Shown in pieces: positions 42,325 through 53,100 of a stretch of DNA of 64,000 nt (its first letter is position 1; each line of letters starts with the position of its first letter). The position numbers were made by a program, and so were the translations under genes. Source of the DNA: Candidatus Aalborgicola defluviihabitans (lineage in GTDB: Bacteria; Pseudomonadota; Gammaproteobacteria; Burkholderiales; Burkholderiaceae_C); NCBI GenBank assembly GCA_016705575.1, contig JADIXX010000008.1, positions 620,001-684,000 of the forward strand, read 5' to 3'. The notes below the pieces were generated by a model. That model did no database searches. It worked only from the letters and a program-made list of their open reading frames with translations, and was not told where the DNA came from.

Positions 42325-43467
42325 ATGGATCGGGAAGAACTTGGCGCGTGGTTGCGCCTCGAATTGACGCCCGGTGTCGGCAACGCGACCGCGCGCAAAC
42401 TGCTGGCCGCGTTTGGGCTACCTGATCAGGTATTTTCGGCATCAAGACAAGCCTTGGAACAAGTCGTCAGCCCAGCGCTGTCCACTGCACTTCAAAGCAC
42501 ACCTGCCGAATTTGCAGATCGACTGGAAGCCGCCTGGCAGTGGCTGCAGACCAGCCCGCAACAACGTCGCGTATTGACATTGGGCGATTCCAGCTACCCG
42601 CAGTCACTTTTGCACTTGGAAGATCCTCCGTTGCTGCTTTACGGCATGGGGGCGGAATCGGTGTGGACCCGTGGCGACCTAAGCCACTGCATGCCACACA
42701 GTTTGGCAGTGGTCGGCAGCCGCAACCCGACCGCACAAGGTGCGGTCAACGCACGGCAATTTTCCAAAGCTCTGACCCAGGCCGGACTGACCATTGTTTC
42801 TGGCCTGGCGCTTGGGGTCGATGGTGCGGCCCATGAAGGTGCGCTGGATGGCGCATCGCCGGATCAACTGGCCACCATTGCGGTCGTCGGAACCGGCCTG
42901 GACCGCGTGTACCCCAAACAACACCGGGACTTGGCCCATCGTATTGCGCAACATGGTTTGTTGCTTAGTGAGTACCCATTGGGCACGCCACCCCTGTCAG
43001 CAAATTTTCCCAAACGCAATCGCATCATTGCAGGACTCAGCAATGGAACGCTGGTGGTGGAGGCCGCGCTACAGTCAGGCTCACTGATTACCGCCCGCCT
43101 GGCGACGGAGCAAGGAAAGGAGGTTTTCGCTATTCCCGGCTCGATCCACTCCTCCCAGGCACGAGGCTGCCACGCGCTGATTCGCTTGGGTGCCAAACTG
43201 GTGGAAAGTGCGCAGGACGTGCTGGAAGAATTGCTCCCACAAACATCCGTACCGGCCCGAGCCACGGCAGCCGACACCACTCCGACAAGTGCACCTGAAG
43301 ACAGCCTGCTGGAGGCGTTGGGTTTCAACCCTGTTGGCCTGGACGCTCTATTGGCCCGCACTGGACTGGATACGCCCACCCTACAGGCCCGCCTGATGGA
43401 GCTGGAGATTCAAGGCCAATTGGTCCGGCTGCCGGGTGGTCTTTTTCAGCGCATGGCCCTGGGTTGA
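42325..43467 (+). CDS. dprA: DNA-processing protein DprA
   Basis: DprA binds incoming single-stranded DNA during transformation and loads RecA onto it. The 380 residues show an N-terminal SAM-like region (LRLELTPGVGNATARKLLAA), the Rossmann-fold core (VVGSRNPTAQGAVNARQFSK, IVSGLALGVDGAAHEGAL, SGSLITARLATEQGKEVFAI) and a C-terminal winged-helix domain at about 315-378. It lies between the LysM protein and smg, as usual in this group. Its presence alone does not show that the cell is competent. Confidence 0.96.
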   Translation: MDREELGAWLRLELTPGVGNATARKLLAAFGLPDQVFSASRQALEQVVSPALSTALQSTPAEFADRLEAAWQWLQTSPQQRRVLTLGDSSYPQSLLHLEDPPLLLYGMGAESVWTRGDLSHCMPHSLAVVGSRNPTAQGAVNARQFSKALTQAGLTIVSGLALGVDGAAHEGALDGASPDQLATIAVVGTGLDRVYPKQHRDLAHRIAQHGLLLSEYPLGTPPLSANFPKRNRIIAGLSNGTLVVEAALQSGSLITARLATEQGKEVFAIPGSIHSSQARGCHALIRLGAKLVESAQDVLEELLPQTSVPARATAADTTPTSAPEDSLLEALGFNPVGLDALLARTGLDTPTLQARLMELEIQGQLVRLPGGLFQRMALG

Positions 43468-43525
43468 CGTACCCTTTCAATTGTGGCGTGCAACTAAACG
43501 GGAAATAAGCGGGAAGTCCAACGCC

Positions 43526-43556
43526 TTGACTACACCCCAATTTTCTGCGTTATATT
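43526..43556 (+). promoter_or_regulatory. sigma-70-like promoter of smg
   Basis: TTGACT (43526-43531) and TATATT (43551-43556) each match consensus at five of six bases; the spacer is 19 bases (18 if TTATAT is used). Transcription would begin at about 43562, at the smg ATG. Confidence 0.55.
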
Positions 43557-43562
43557 GGGACC

Positions 43563-44060
43563 ATGTTTGAAGTGCTTGTCTTCGTTTACGAAAACTACTA
43601 TGCCGGGGACAGCTGCCCCGATCCGGCCCATCTGGAGCGCAAACTCAATGCCGTCGGATTTGAATCGGACGAAATTAGTGATGCGCTGACGTGGCTCAAT
43701 GGGCTTCATCACGCCGCCCGGGGCTCCAAGGGTTTTGCGGGCACTTCGCAACAAGTTCCGCCAGAGTCCTGGCTACGCGAGCCCTGCACTACCAGCGTAC
43801 GCATCTATCCGGTGGCAGAGCAAAACCATTTAGGGCAGCAATGCCTGGGTTTCATCAGTTTCCTGGAGTCTTCTGGCGTACTGCCTGGGTCCATGCGCGA
43901 GGTGGTGATTGACCGCGCCATGGCCGCACCGGGCGCTCCCGTATCGCTGGATGACCTGAAGATCATTATTCTGATGGTGTTCTGGAGCTTTGGGCAAGAG
44001 CCCGATGCGCTGGTGCTGGACGAGCTCTGTGACGATTCAGACGACCGCGTGGCGCACTGA
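43563..44060 (+). CDS. smg: Smg family protein (DUF494)
   Basis: A 165-residue relative of E. coli Smg, function unknown. The N-terminus MFEVLVFVYENYY and the core SVRIYPVAEQNHLGQQCLGF and PGSMREVVIDRAMA match the family. The start codon is fixed by the family N-terminus. It is normally next to dprA and topB; here topB is replaced by a convergent DUF1631 gene. It may be transcribed from its own promoter without a leader. Confidence 0.92.
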   Translation: MFEVLVFVYENYYAGDSCPDPAHLERKLNAVGFESDEISDALTWLNGLHHAARGSKGFAGTSQQVPPESWLREPCTTSVRIYPVAEQNHLGQQCLGFISFLESSGVLPGSMREVVIDRAMAAPGAPVSLDDLKIIILMVFWSFGQEPDALVLDELCDDSDDRVAH

Positions 44061-44116
44061 CCAATTGAGGACAGAGTTGGCTCGCTGCGGGTAACTGCGG
44101 CCTGTTCCGCAAAAAC

Positions 44117-46747
44117 TCAGGCGAGCAATCGCTCTGGGTTGGCCTCGATTTTGGACAGGGCGTCGCGCGTGGCGCGCACCGTCAGCGTTTCTTCTTCTTG
44201 CGGCAACAAAAGACCAGCCTGCAAATACGCTGCCAACCGCCCACCCTGAATCAAAAAACTCTTGCCAGAAGTGGCTGCAAACAGGTTCAAATGCTTGCGT
44301 TCACTGCGCCAGGCAAATTGCACTTGGGTGATCTGGTTGTTGTGGTCCAGGGTGAACCAGGAGCCCAATTGCAGTTCCTGCGCCCAGGCCATCATGGCGG
44401 CCGTAGGTTTGGAGCCACCGTTACCCACCACCTCGATGGCCGAAGCATCAATGCCCAACATCATTTCGATGCTTTCGGCGTCCAGCGGCAGGTCACCCAT
44501 GCCGTCTTCACTCACAAAATCTTCCAGATTGCCTAGGCGCTGTGCCATGGCATCAATCTTCGCCTGGGGAATGGCCTGGGTCTTGGACAGGAATGCATCC
44601 GCCAGCGTATCGCTCACAGTTTTGATGTGTGCATCCTGCTCCGACGGCGCCATAGCCAAAAGCGTCATACCCGAACGCAATCGCAGCAGCAGATTGGGCA
44701 GGTCCTGAATCACGCGCGCGCGGTCAGCGCGATTGGGCTTGGCGCTGGCGGCCCACACCAAGTCGGTAGCCGATTTTTTGAGGGTCAGAGTGTCTTTGTG
44801 TTGCGGCCCTTTGCGCACCGCAGCAACTGCGAGCACTTCGGCCCAGACCTTGAACAAGAATTCCCGGATCTCGTCACGCACGGGCATGTCCTTGAGCATG
44901 TTGCGCATCTCGATGGTGTACTGGATGGCCAACGTTTCCTTTTGCTCTACCTGTTGTGCGACGCTGACAACCTTTTGCGTAGCACCTTTCTCGGTGAGGA
45001 ACTTGGAGAGGAATTTCTGAAATTCCTCGTACACCACTTGGTACACCTTCTTGCCGGTTTCTGGATATTGCTCGATCACCTGAACAATGCGCTTGATCTC
45101 CAATTCCATTGCGTTTCCCTGCACGCCGGTGGAGTCAAAACCCATCACGCAGGAGCCCATGCGGTCGATCAGCAGGCGGGCTGGATGGGTAGTGGTGCCC
45201 AGAAAATCCGGGTCTTCCAGGGCAACGCGTAACACCGGCATCTGCAACCGTGCAAACCAGACGCGAATACCGGGCGGAATGCGATCCTCAGCCAAAATGG
45301 CCTGGAACATCAAGGCCACAATTTCAATGGTGGCCTTCTCCCCCTTGGTTTCGGCTTTCTTCTTGAGCTCAGTGGTCTTTTCACGCAAGTCCACCGCCAC
45401 GCGGGCGACTCCAGCTGGGCTGTAGTCCTCGTACATGGTGCCGCCAGATGCGTAGCTGCCCGCCTGACCCGGCCGGGGTGGAGCCATCGCTGCCGCCAAT
45501 GCCGGCGACGGTGTGTGGTGCTGCTGCGTGCCGACAAAATCGCCGCCACCGTGGCTGACAAAAAGCCGGCGAATCTGCCCAATCACACCTTGGGCACGGC
45601 TGCGAGCGCGCGCCATGGGCGTAGCCGCTGTCATCATGCGCGTCTCTTCGGACGCGCCGTAACCCTGACCCACGGCGTTTTGCATACCGGAAGACTGCTT
45701 CCAGAAGGGCGTGGGCGACGATGAACCCGGGCCGGACGTTTGCGCACCGTCGGGAGCACCGCCACCACCCGAAGACGCAGCGGCCGACCGGTTGCCCCAA
45801 CCCAAGCGACCGCCAAAAAACCCCCCGCCCGCACGTCCTTGCCCCTCGCCACCACCGGCATGGCCTCCTGAGACACCTGGACCGCTCGCATTCCCGGTTT
45901 GATCACCCGATCCTTGGGTCGGTGCGTACCCCCCTTGGGGTTGACCGCCGCCTTGCTGGGCGTAACCGCCACCGGCTTGTCCAAAATCGCCATATCCACT
46001 GCCACCCCTTTCGGACTGCTGCTGTTGCGACGGCGGCTGATTGACGGGTGCTCCCGGCTGCGGGCGTGGTCGTGACGACGCGCCACGGGTGGGGCTCTTG
46101 ACGCGATCTTTGAGCTCAATGGTGGGCATAACGCCCTTCTTGATGAGTACCTCGTTAGCGTTGGCGTAGGCGGTCTTCAGACGCTCGATCAGGAGCTTTT
46201 GCACTACTTCGGTCACCATGGACCATGCGTCTCCCGGCATACCGGAATTGGCCCACTGCTCCACCATTAAAAGGACCAGAACTTCGGGGCGCAAGACATC
46301 ATTTCCGGCAAGCTCTTCAGTTCCTTCCAGAAATTGCATGCGCAGCCGCAAGTCTTCCAACTGGCTGTTGACCTTATCCATCACGGCCATAACCATGCGG
46401 GACGCCAGAATTTTGTTCTCAACGACATCGGTGCCCACCAGCTGCAAGCCTACCGCTTCAAGATTCTCGGCCTTCTTTTTCTTGGGCGGCTCCAGGCAGT
46501 CTTTCCACACCTTCATGGTGCCTTCTTGCCAAAGGGGACGGCACTTCTTGTAGGCCATCCAGACGTCACGCCGCTCCTGGCTCTCCCGCGCATTGCAGGG
46601 CTCATCCATCAGCGTAGTGAGATGTTCCTGCGCCACAGCGGCGATTTCACCCATGGCCTTACCCAGCTCAGCCAGAAAACGTTCACGCACCGCCCTGGCG
46701 AATTGTTGCCGGGGCGAGAGACTAGGAGAGCCGTGCGCTGTAGCCAT
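44117..46747 (-). CDS. DUF1631 family protein
   Basis: An 876-residue protein of the DUF1631 family (sometimes mislabelled thymidine phosphorylase), function unknown. The N-terminal helical part (1-215) is followed by a Gly/Gln/Ser-rich low-complexity segment at about 220-400 (GGGYAQQGGGQPQGGY) and a conserved helical C-terminal half (VRVAVDLREKTTELKKKAET-like, LLIDRMGSCVMGFDSTG). There is no signal or membrane segment. The linker looks disordered. It converges on smg. Confidence 0.85.
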   Translation of the reverse strand: MATAHGSPSLSPRQQFARAVRERFLAELGKAMGEIAAVAQEHLTTLMDEPCNARESQERRDVWMAYKKCRPLWQEGTMKVWKDCLEPPKKKKAENLEAVGLQLVGTDVVENKILASRMVMAVMDKVNSQLEDLRLRMQFLEGTEELAGNDVLRPEVLVLLMVEQWANSGMPGDAWSMVTEVVQKLLIERLKTAYANANEVLIKKGVMPTIELKDRVKSPTRGASSRPRPQPGAPVNQPPSQQQQSERGGSGYGDFGQAGGGYAQQGGGQPQGGYAPTQGSGDQTGNASGPGVSGGHAGGGEGQGRAGGGFFGGRLGWGNRSAAASSGGGGAPDGAQTSGPGSSSPTPFWKQSSGMQNAVGQGYGASEETRMMTAATPMARARSRAQGVIGQIRRLFVSHGGGDFVGTQQHHTPSPALAAAMAPPRPGQAGSYASGGTMYEDYSPAGVARVAVDLREKTTELKKKAETKGEKATIEIVALMFQAILAEDRIPPGIRVWFARLQMPVLRVALEDPDFLGTTTHPARLLIDRMGSCVMGFDSTGVQGNAMELEIKRIVQVIEQYPETGKKVYQVVYEEFQKFLSKFLTEKGATQKVVSVAQQVEQKETLAIQYTIEMRNMLKDMPVRDEIREFLFKVWAEVLAVAAVRKGPQHKDTLTLKKSATDLVWAASAKPNRADRARVIQDLPNLLLRLRSGMTLLAMAPSEQDAHIKTVSDTLADAFLSKTQAIPQAKIDAMAQRLGNLEDFVSEDGMGDLPLDAESIEMMLGIDASAIEVVGNGGSKPTAAMMAWAQELQLGSWFTLDHNNQITQVQFAWRSERKHLNLFAATSGKSFLIQGGRLAAYLQAGLLLPQEEETLTVRATRDALSKIEANPERLLA

Positions 46748-46761
46748 GGTTTAGAACAACA

Positions 46762-47715
46762 TTAAACGGTAGCACCCGCATTCGGGTCCGCAGGGTCACC
46801 ATCTTTCTTGACGGTACCCTTGACTAGGTCTTCCCGCTGAATACCCAGCCACATCGCGATGGCGGCGGCCACAAACACCGAGGAGTAAATACCAAACAAA
46901 ATACCGATGGTCAGCGCCAGCGCAAAGTAATGCAGGGTAGCTCCACCAAACACCAGCATGGACAAAACCATAAGTTGCGTCGAGCCGTGCGTAATGATGG
47001 TACGACTGATTGTGGACGTGATCGCGCTATCGATGATCTGCATCGTATTCATCTTGCGATAACGTCGAAAGTTCTCGCGGATTCGGTCAAAAATCACAAC
47101 CGACTCATTCACCGAATAACCCAGCACCGCCAGCACCGCCGCCAGCACCGGCAGAGAGAACTCCCACTGGAAGAAGGCAAAAAAGCCCAAGATAATGATC
47201 ACATCGTGCAGGTTGGCGATGATGGCAGCCACCGCGAATTTCCATTCGAAGCGGATAGCCAGATACAGCATGATGCCAACCACCACACTTGCCAGGGCTT
47301 TAAGTCCATCAGTTGCCAGTTCGTCGCCCACCTGTGGGCCAACAAACTCGGTACGGCGCAAGTTGGCACTGGCATCGGCAGCCTTTAGCGTGGCCAGCAC
47401 TTTCTCGCTTTGTGCACCAGAACTGCTGCCCTTTTGCACCGGCATACGGATCAGCACATCTTGTGCGGTACCGAAGTTCTGCACCTGCACATCGTTGATG
47501 CCCAGGGCCGCTACGCTCGTACGAATGGTGTTCAGGTCTGCAGGCTGGGAGTAGCTCACCTCCATCAGCGTGCCGCCCGTGAATTCCACAGAGAGATGCA
47601 AACCGCGGGAAAATAGGAAAAAAACCGCCGCCAGAAACGTGACGAACGAGACCACGTTGAACACCAACGCATGCCGCATGAACGGAATGTCGCGGTGGAT
47701 TTTGAAGAATTCCAT
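46762..47715 (-). CDS. secF: protein translocase subunit SecF
   Basis: A membrane partner of SecYEG that uses the proton gradient to help proteins complete translocation. The 317 residues show the N-terminal anchor VVSFVTFLAAVFFLFSRGL, the periplasmic start LHLSVEFTGGTLMEV, and the C-terminal helix bundle with SVNESVVIFDRIRENFRRYR. It follows secD by 12 bases. Confidence 0.97.
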   Translation of the reverse strand: MEFFKIHRDIPFMRHALVFNVVSFVTFLAAVFFLFSRGLHLSVEFTGGTLMEVSYSQPADLNTIRTSVAALGINDVQVQNFGTAQDVLIRMPVQKGSSSGAQSEKVLATLKAADASANLRRTEFVGPQVGDELATDGLKALASVVVGIMLYLAIRFEWKFAVAAIIANLHDVIIILGFFAFFQWEFSLPVLAAVLAVLGYSVNESVVIFDRIRENFRRYRKMNTMQIIDSAITSTISRTIITHGSTQLMVLSMLVFGGATLHYFALALTIGILFGIYSSVFVAAAIAMWLGIQREDLVKGTVKKDGDPADPNAGATV

Positions 47716-47727
47716 GCCTTTTCCCTG

Positions 47728-49608
47728 TTAGTTTGTCGTTACCTGATTGCCGGAATCAGGCCGCCAAACCGTCCCAATGGACACGCTTTTTAGTTTCTTT
47801 TGCCGACCGTACCACAAATTTACCACTCCGCGCGAGAAGAAGACCCCCGAGAACATGCTGGTCAAAATTCCCAGGCAGTGCACCACGGCAAAACCCCTCA
47901 CCGGACCTGACCCAAAGGCGAGCAAGGCCAAACCGGCAATCAGTGTTGTTACGTTGGAGTCGATGATGGTGGCCCAAGCGCGGTCGTAACCAGCATGGAT
48001 GGCCGCTTGGGGCGAAGCACCGCTGCGCAACTCTTCGCGCACCCGCTCATTGATCAGCACGTTGGCGTCAATCGCCATACCCAGTACCAGCGCCATGGCC
48101 GCCATACCCGGCAGCGTCAGCGTTGCCTGCAACATGGACAGCACCGCCACCAGCAGCAACAGGTTGAAAGCCAGCGAAATACTGGAAATCATGCCGAAGA
48201 GCATGTAATACACGCACATAAATACAGCCACGGCACAGAAGCCCCAGGTTACGCTGTGGAACCCCTTGGCAATGTTTTCGGCACCCAGGCTCGGGCCGAT
48301 GGTGCGCTCTTCGATGATTTCCATCGGCGCGGCCAGCGAGCCAGCGCGCAACAACAGCGCAGTGTCGGCTGCTTCCACGGTGTTCATGCGGCCGGAGATT
48401 TGCACCCGGCCACCACCGATTTCAGAACGGATCACTGGCGCGGTAACGACTTCGCCCTTGCCCTTTTCGAACAGCAGGATCGCCATGCGCTTGCCAATGC
48501 TTTCCCGGGTAACGTCGCGGAAAATGCGGGCACCCTTGGCGTCCAGTGTCAGATGCACCGCAGCTTCCTGGGTTTGCTGGTCAAAACCGGGCTGCGCGTC
48601 GGTCAGGTTGTCGCCGGTCAGGATCACCTGTTTCTTGACGATCACGGGTGCGCCACTGCGTTCCAGATAGCGCTCAGAACCAAATGGCACGGCGCCGGTA
48701 CCTTGCTCGGCCGCTCGTGCCTCGGTGCCTTCGTCCACCATGCGGATTTCCAGCGTGGCGGTACGGCCCAGAATGTCTTTGGCCTTGGCCGTGTCCTGCA
48801 CGCCAGGCAGCTGTACCACAATGCGATCCAGTCCCTGCTGCTGAATCACCGGCTCGGCCACGCCCAGCTCATTGATCCGGTTGTGCAAGGTGGTGATGTT
48901 CTGCTTGATCGCCTGCTCTTGCACCTTGCGTGCCGCAACTGGCTGAATAGATGCCACCATCTTGACTTCGGTACCGTCGGCTGTCTCCATGGTGCTCAGT
49001 TCGGCGAACTGGTCCTGAATGATGCGTCGTGCGGCTTCTGCAGTGGCAGCGTCCTTGAAACGGATCTCGATGGTCTGGCCATTGCGGTTGATGCCGCTGT
49101 GACGCACATTCTTTTCACGCAAAGTGGTACGAATATCACCGGCCAGCGACTCCGCGCGCTTGGACAGTGCGGCCTGCATGTCCACCTGCAGCATGAAGTG
49201 AACACCACCACGCAGATCCAGACCCAGGTACATGGGTGAGGCGTGCAGCGCGGTCAGCCAGGCTGGTGAACGCGACAGCAGGTTCAGCGCAACCACATAG
49301 CTGCCTTCAGCACCTTCGGGGTTGAGTGCCTTCTGGATGGCGTCCTTGGCCTTGAGCTGCACATCGGTGCTGGCAAAACGCGCCTTAATGGAAGTCCCAT
49401 CCAGTGTCACCGCATCAGCGGTGATATCTGCGGCCTTGAGCGCGTCTTGCACGCGACCCAGGGTTGCGTCATCGAGCTTGAGCGAGGACTTGGCCACCGA
49501 GACCTGAACGGCCGGCGACTCACCAAAAAAGTTCGGCAGGGCGTACAACGCACCTACTACCAGTGCGATCAGGATGATCGCGTATTTCCACGCCGGGTAA
49601 CGGTTCAT
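47728..49608 (-). CDS. secD: protein translocase subunit SecD
   Basis: The larger SecDF subunit, 626 residues, with six membrane segments. It starts MNRYPAWKYAIILIALVVGA; conserved parts are SPMYLGLDLRGGVHFMLQVD, NRINELGVAEPVIQQQGLDRIVVQ and ALVLGMAIDANVLINERVREEL (the proton-site Asp). It is in the order yajC-secD-secF on the minus strand. Confidence 0.97.
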   Translation of the reverse strand: MNRYPAWKYAIILIALVVGALYALPNFFGESPAVQVSVAKSSLKLDDATLGRVQDALKAADITADAVTLDGTSIKARFASTDVQLKAKDAIQKALNPEGAEGSYVVALNLLSRSPAWLTALHASPMYLGLDLRGGVHFMLQVDMQAALSKRAESLAGDIRTTLREKNVRHSGINRNGQTIEIRFKDAATAEAARRIIQDQFAELSTMETADGTEVKMVASIQPVAARKVQEQAIKQNITTLHNRINELGVAEPVIQQQGLDRIVVQLPGVQDTAKAKDILGRTATLEIRMVDEGTEARAAEQGTGAVPFGSERYLERSGAPVIVKKQVILTGDNLTDAQPGFDQQTQEAAVHLTLDAKGARIFRDVTRESIGKRMAILLFEKGKGEVVTAPVIRSEIGGGRVQISGRMNTVEAADTALLLRAGSLAAPMEIIEERTIGPSLGAENIAKGFHSVTWGFCAVAVFMCVYYMLFGMISSISLAFNLLLLVAVLSMLQATLTLPGMAAMALVLGMAIDANVLINERVREELRSGASPQAAIHAGYDRAWATIIDSNVTTLIAGLALLAFGSGPVRGFAVVHCLGILTSMFSGVFFSRGVVNLWYGRQKKLKSVSIGTVWRPDSGNQVTTN

Positions 49609-49645
49609 GATCGCACTTCAGACTGGGGAGACAGTTTAAATAGAA

Positions 49646-49978
49646 TTACTTGATGCTGCCTTTGGGCAACACCTGAACCACAGCACTGCGCTGGATTTGA
49701 AGTTCCACGCCATTGGCCACTTCCAGACCCAGGTAGTTGTCGCCCAGTTTGCTGATCTTGCCCAGCACACCACCGGCCGTCACCACCTCGTCACCCTTGG
49801 CAACGGCGTCGATCATGGACTTGTGATCTTTCTGCTTTTTCATCTGGGGGCGGATCATCACAAAGTACAGCACCACAAACATCAAAATCAACGGCAACAT
49901 ACTCATCAGGGAAGACTGCATGTCACCCCCGGCAGCGGCGACAGGGGCAGTTTGGGCAAAGGCAGATGAAATAAACAC
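49646..49978 (-). CDS. yajC: Sec translocase accessory subunit YajC
   Basis: A 110-residue single-span membrane protein that joins SecDF. The segment LMSMLPLILMFVVLYFVMIR is the anchor, followed by RPQMKKQKDHKSMIDAVAKG and the conserved TAGGVLGKISKLGDNYLGLE. The family usually follows tgt; here tgt is not adjacent and an oxidoreductase gene lies upstream. Confidence 0.96.
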   Translation of the reverse strand: MFISSAFAQTAPVAAAGGDMQSSLMSMLPLILMFVVLYFVMIRPQMKKQKDHKSMIDAVAKGDEVVTAGGVLGKISKLGDNYLGLEVANGVELQIQRSAVVQVLPKGSIK

Positions 49979-50046
49979 AGGCTAGAACTCCACAAAACGA
50001 GGGAAACAAACAAGTGCTTCACCACCACTAGGGGCGGAGCACACCC

Positions 50047-50082
50047 AATCGGGCAACCCTTGATTGTAATCGGGCAGCCCTT
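50047..50082. repeat. 21-bp-period direct repeat upstream of yajC
   Basis: AATCGGGCAACCCTT (50047-50061) and AATCGGGCAGCCCTT (50068-50082) differ at one base in 15. The period of 21 bases is two helical turns. They lie about 70-100 bases before the yajC start, in the spacer after the oxidoreductase gene, where the yajC-secD-secF promoter should be. Confidence 0.45.
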
Positions 50083-50132
50083 CTTGCCGCTCTCAGAATA
50101 CGTTTTTGTGGACTTTGTTGCTTGAAGGGAAC

Positions 50133-53100
50133 TCAGGCTGGACGATGAAACTGCTCCAGCAAGGTTCCCCATTGCTTGCGCGCCGCAGCCAGATGGCGGG
50201 CTTTGACATGCCCAAACCCACGAATTTGCTCCGGCAATTTGGCGAATGCCAGTGCGGCATCGCGGTTTTGCCCATTCAGCATTGGCAACATAGTTTCCAG
50301 TTCGGCGCGGTATTCCTGCACCAGTGCGCGCTCTTCCCGGCGTTCGGCGGTGTAGCCAAAGATATCGAACGGGCCGCCACGCAATACTTTCAGGGGTGCC
50401 AGCCCACGAAATGCGGTTTGCATCCAGGGGCCATAACTGCGTTTTTGCAATTCGCCCGCCGCATTGCGTTTTGCGGAGATCGGAGGTGCAAGATGGTAGT
50501 GCAGCTTGAATTTGCCCTCAAACTGGGCTGCAACCTTTGACAAAAAGGCGCCATCGGTGTGCAGGCGTGCAACCTCGTACTCGTCTTTATAGGCCATGAG
50601 TTTGAACAGGTACCGGGCCACCGCTTGGGTCAAAGGAAGAGCGGTTGCTTTGCCCGTCGGCAGGTCGGCATCGGCGATTGCCACTTCGGCACGGCGCACG
50701 GTTTCGACAAAACCGGCATAGCGGGCGGCGTAGCCTGCGTTCTGGTAACCAGTCAAATACTCCACCCGCTTGGCCACCATGGCGTCCAACGACTCTTTGA
50801 CCGGCAGCGTGAACTGCACCACCTGGCCCGGGTTCAGCAGATTCTGAACAGCAGGCCAATCCAGCGCCGCTTTGCGGCCCCAGGCAAACGCCGACTTGTT
50901 GGCGGCCACAGCCACGGCATTGAGTTCTATGGCGCGCTCCAGGGATGCCAGTTGCAGCGGAATCCAGCCCTTTTGCCATGCATAGCCCAGCATGACAGGG
51001 TTCGTAAAAATACTGTCGCCCAAAAACTGCACCGCTATGGCATCGGCATCAAAGGCGCCCACACCCTCTGCGCCCACCACTTGGATGATGTCCGCCAGGC
51101 ATTGCTGGGCCGGGTTGATCCAATTGGGGTTGGACACGAACGCCGCAGTGGGAGCACTGTGGGAATTCAACGCCACATGGGTGCGACCCTGGCGCATGCG
51201 CAGCGTGGTTTCTTTGCCGGCCACCACAATGGGGTCGCAGCCAATCACCAGATCGGCCGAAGCCATGCTGACCCGGGTGGTGCGGATTTCGTCCTGGTTC
51301 GAGGCAATGAGGACATGGCTCCAGGTGGCACCGCCCTTTTGCGCCAAACCGCCTGCGTCTTGGGTGACAATGCCCTTGCTTTCCAGGTGTGCTGCCACAC
51401 CCAGCAACTGACCGATGGTGATAACACCGGTCCCCCCCACGCCGGCCACGATGATGCCCCAGGCCCCACCATCCAGTGATGGCAAGTTGGGTTCAGGCAA
51501 GGCACTTGTATCACCCGGGGCAGCAACAGCGCCCTTGGCCTTTTTGCGCAACTGACCGCCTTCCACCGTAACAAAACTGGGGCAAAAACCATTCACGCAA
51601 CTAAAGTCCTTGTTACACGTACTTTGGTTGATCTGGCGCTTGCGGCCAAACTCGGTCTCCAGCGGCTCCACGCTCACGCAGTTGCTCTGCACGCTGCAGT
51701 CGCCGCAGCCTTCGCACACCAGCTCGTTGATGACCACGCGCTTGGCCGGGTCCACCAGGGTGCCACGCTTGCGGCGGCGGCGCTTTTCAGTGGCGCAGGT
51801 CTGGTCATAAATGATGACAGTGGTGCCCTTGGTCTCCCGGAACTGCTTCTGAATGGTGTCGAGTTCGTCGCGGTGGTGCACAGTCACACCCTGCGCCAGT
51901 TCCACTTCGGCGTATTTCTCGGGCTCGTCCGTCACCACCACAATCTGGGCGGCGCCCTCGGCCCGCATACTCTGGGCGATCTGCACCACGGAATGGCCTT
52001 CCGGGCGCTCACCGATCTGCTGGCCGCCCGTCATGGCCACTGCGTCGTTGTACAAAATCTTGTAGGTGATGTTGACCCCGGCAGCAATGCTCTGGCGCAC
52101 GGCCAGCAAGCCGCTGTGGAAATAAGTGCCGTCGCCCAGGTTGGCAAACACGTGTTGCTCGTTGCTGAACGGCTGCTGCCCGACCCAGGGCACGCCCTCG
52201 CCACCCATTTGCGTAAAGCCCACGGTGGCACGGTCCATCCACACGGTCATGAAATGGCAACCAATGCCGGCCATGGCGCGCGAGCCCTCGGGCACCTTGG
52301 TACTGGTGTTGTGCGGACAACCGGAGCAGAACCAGGGCTGACGGTCGCCCGACTTGATCTCGGCCTGGGCACGGCTGATGTCAAGTGCCTGCATGGCACT
52401 TTCCTTGGCCGCCAAAATGGCCAACTGCGTGTCCAGGCGCGCGGCAATGTCGGCGTCCACGCCCAGATTTTTGAGGCGTGCGGCAATGGCGCGGGCGATG
52501 ATGGCGGGCGACAGATCGGCATTGGCGCGCAACAGCGTGTTGTCGCTGGGGTTGGGCATGCCCCATTCGCCGCCGCTGCCAAAGCCCGATCCGTCGGTCT
52601 CCATCTCATTGAACTTGCCCAACACGCGCGGACGTACGTCGGCACGCCAGTTGTACAGGCCTTCCTTGAGTTGGTACTCGATGAGCTGGCGCTTTTCTTC
52701 CACTACCAAAATCTCTTGCAGGCCAGTGGCAAATTCGCGGGTCAGTTGCGCCTCCAGCGGCCAGACCACACCCACCTTGTGCAGGCGGATGCCCACGCGT
52801 CGGCAGGTGGCATCGTCCAGCCCTAGGTCCAACAGGGCCTGGCGGGTATCGTTGTAGGCCTTGCCACTGGAGATCAAGCCCAAACGGTCACTCGGACCTT
52901 CGATCACGTTGTAGTTCAGGCGGTTGGCGCGGATGTAAGCCAGGGCCGCATACCATTTGTAGTCAAACAGACGGGCTTCCTGCTCCAGCGCGGCGTCGGG
53001 CCAGCGGATATGTACTCCGCCGGGTGGCATGACAAAGTCGGTCGGAATCTTGATCTGCACCCGATCCGGGTCAATCATGGCCGTCGCGCTGGACTCCACG

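Noticed and set aside
44117..46747. Thymidine phosphorylase, as DUF1631 proteins are sometimes labelled
   Set aside because: None of the phosphorylase motifs are visible and the length and low-complexity linker do not fit.
47995..49239. Long open frame on the plus strand opposite secD
   Set aside because: It is the antisense shadow of secD, rich in His/Gln as expected for a reverse reading of this GC-rich gene, with no recognisable domain.
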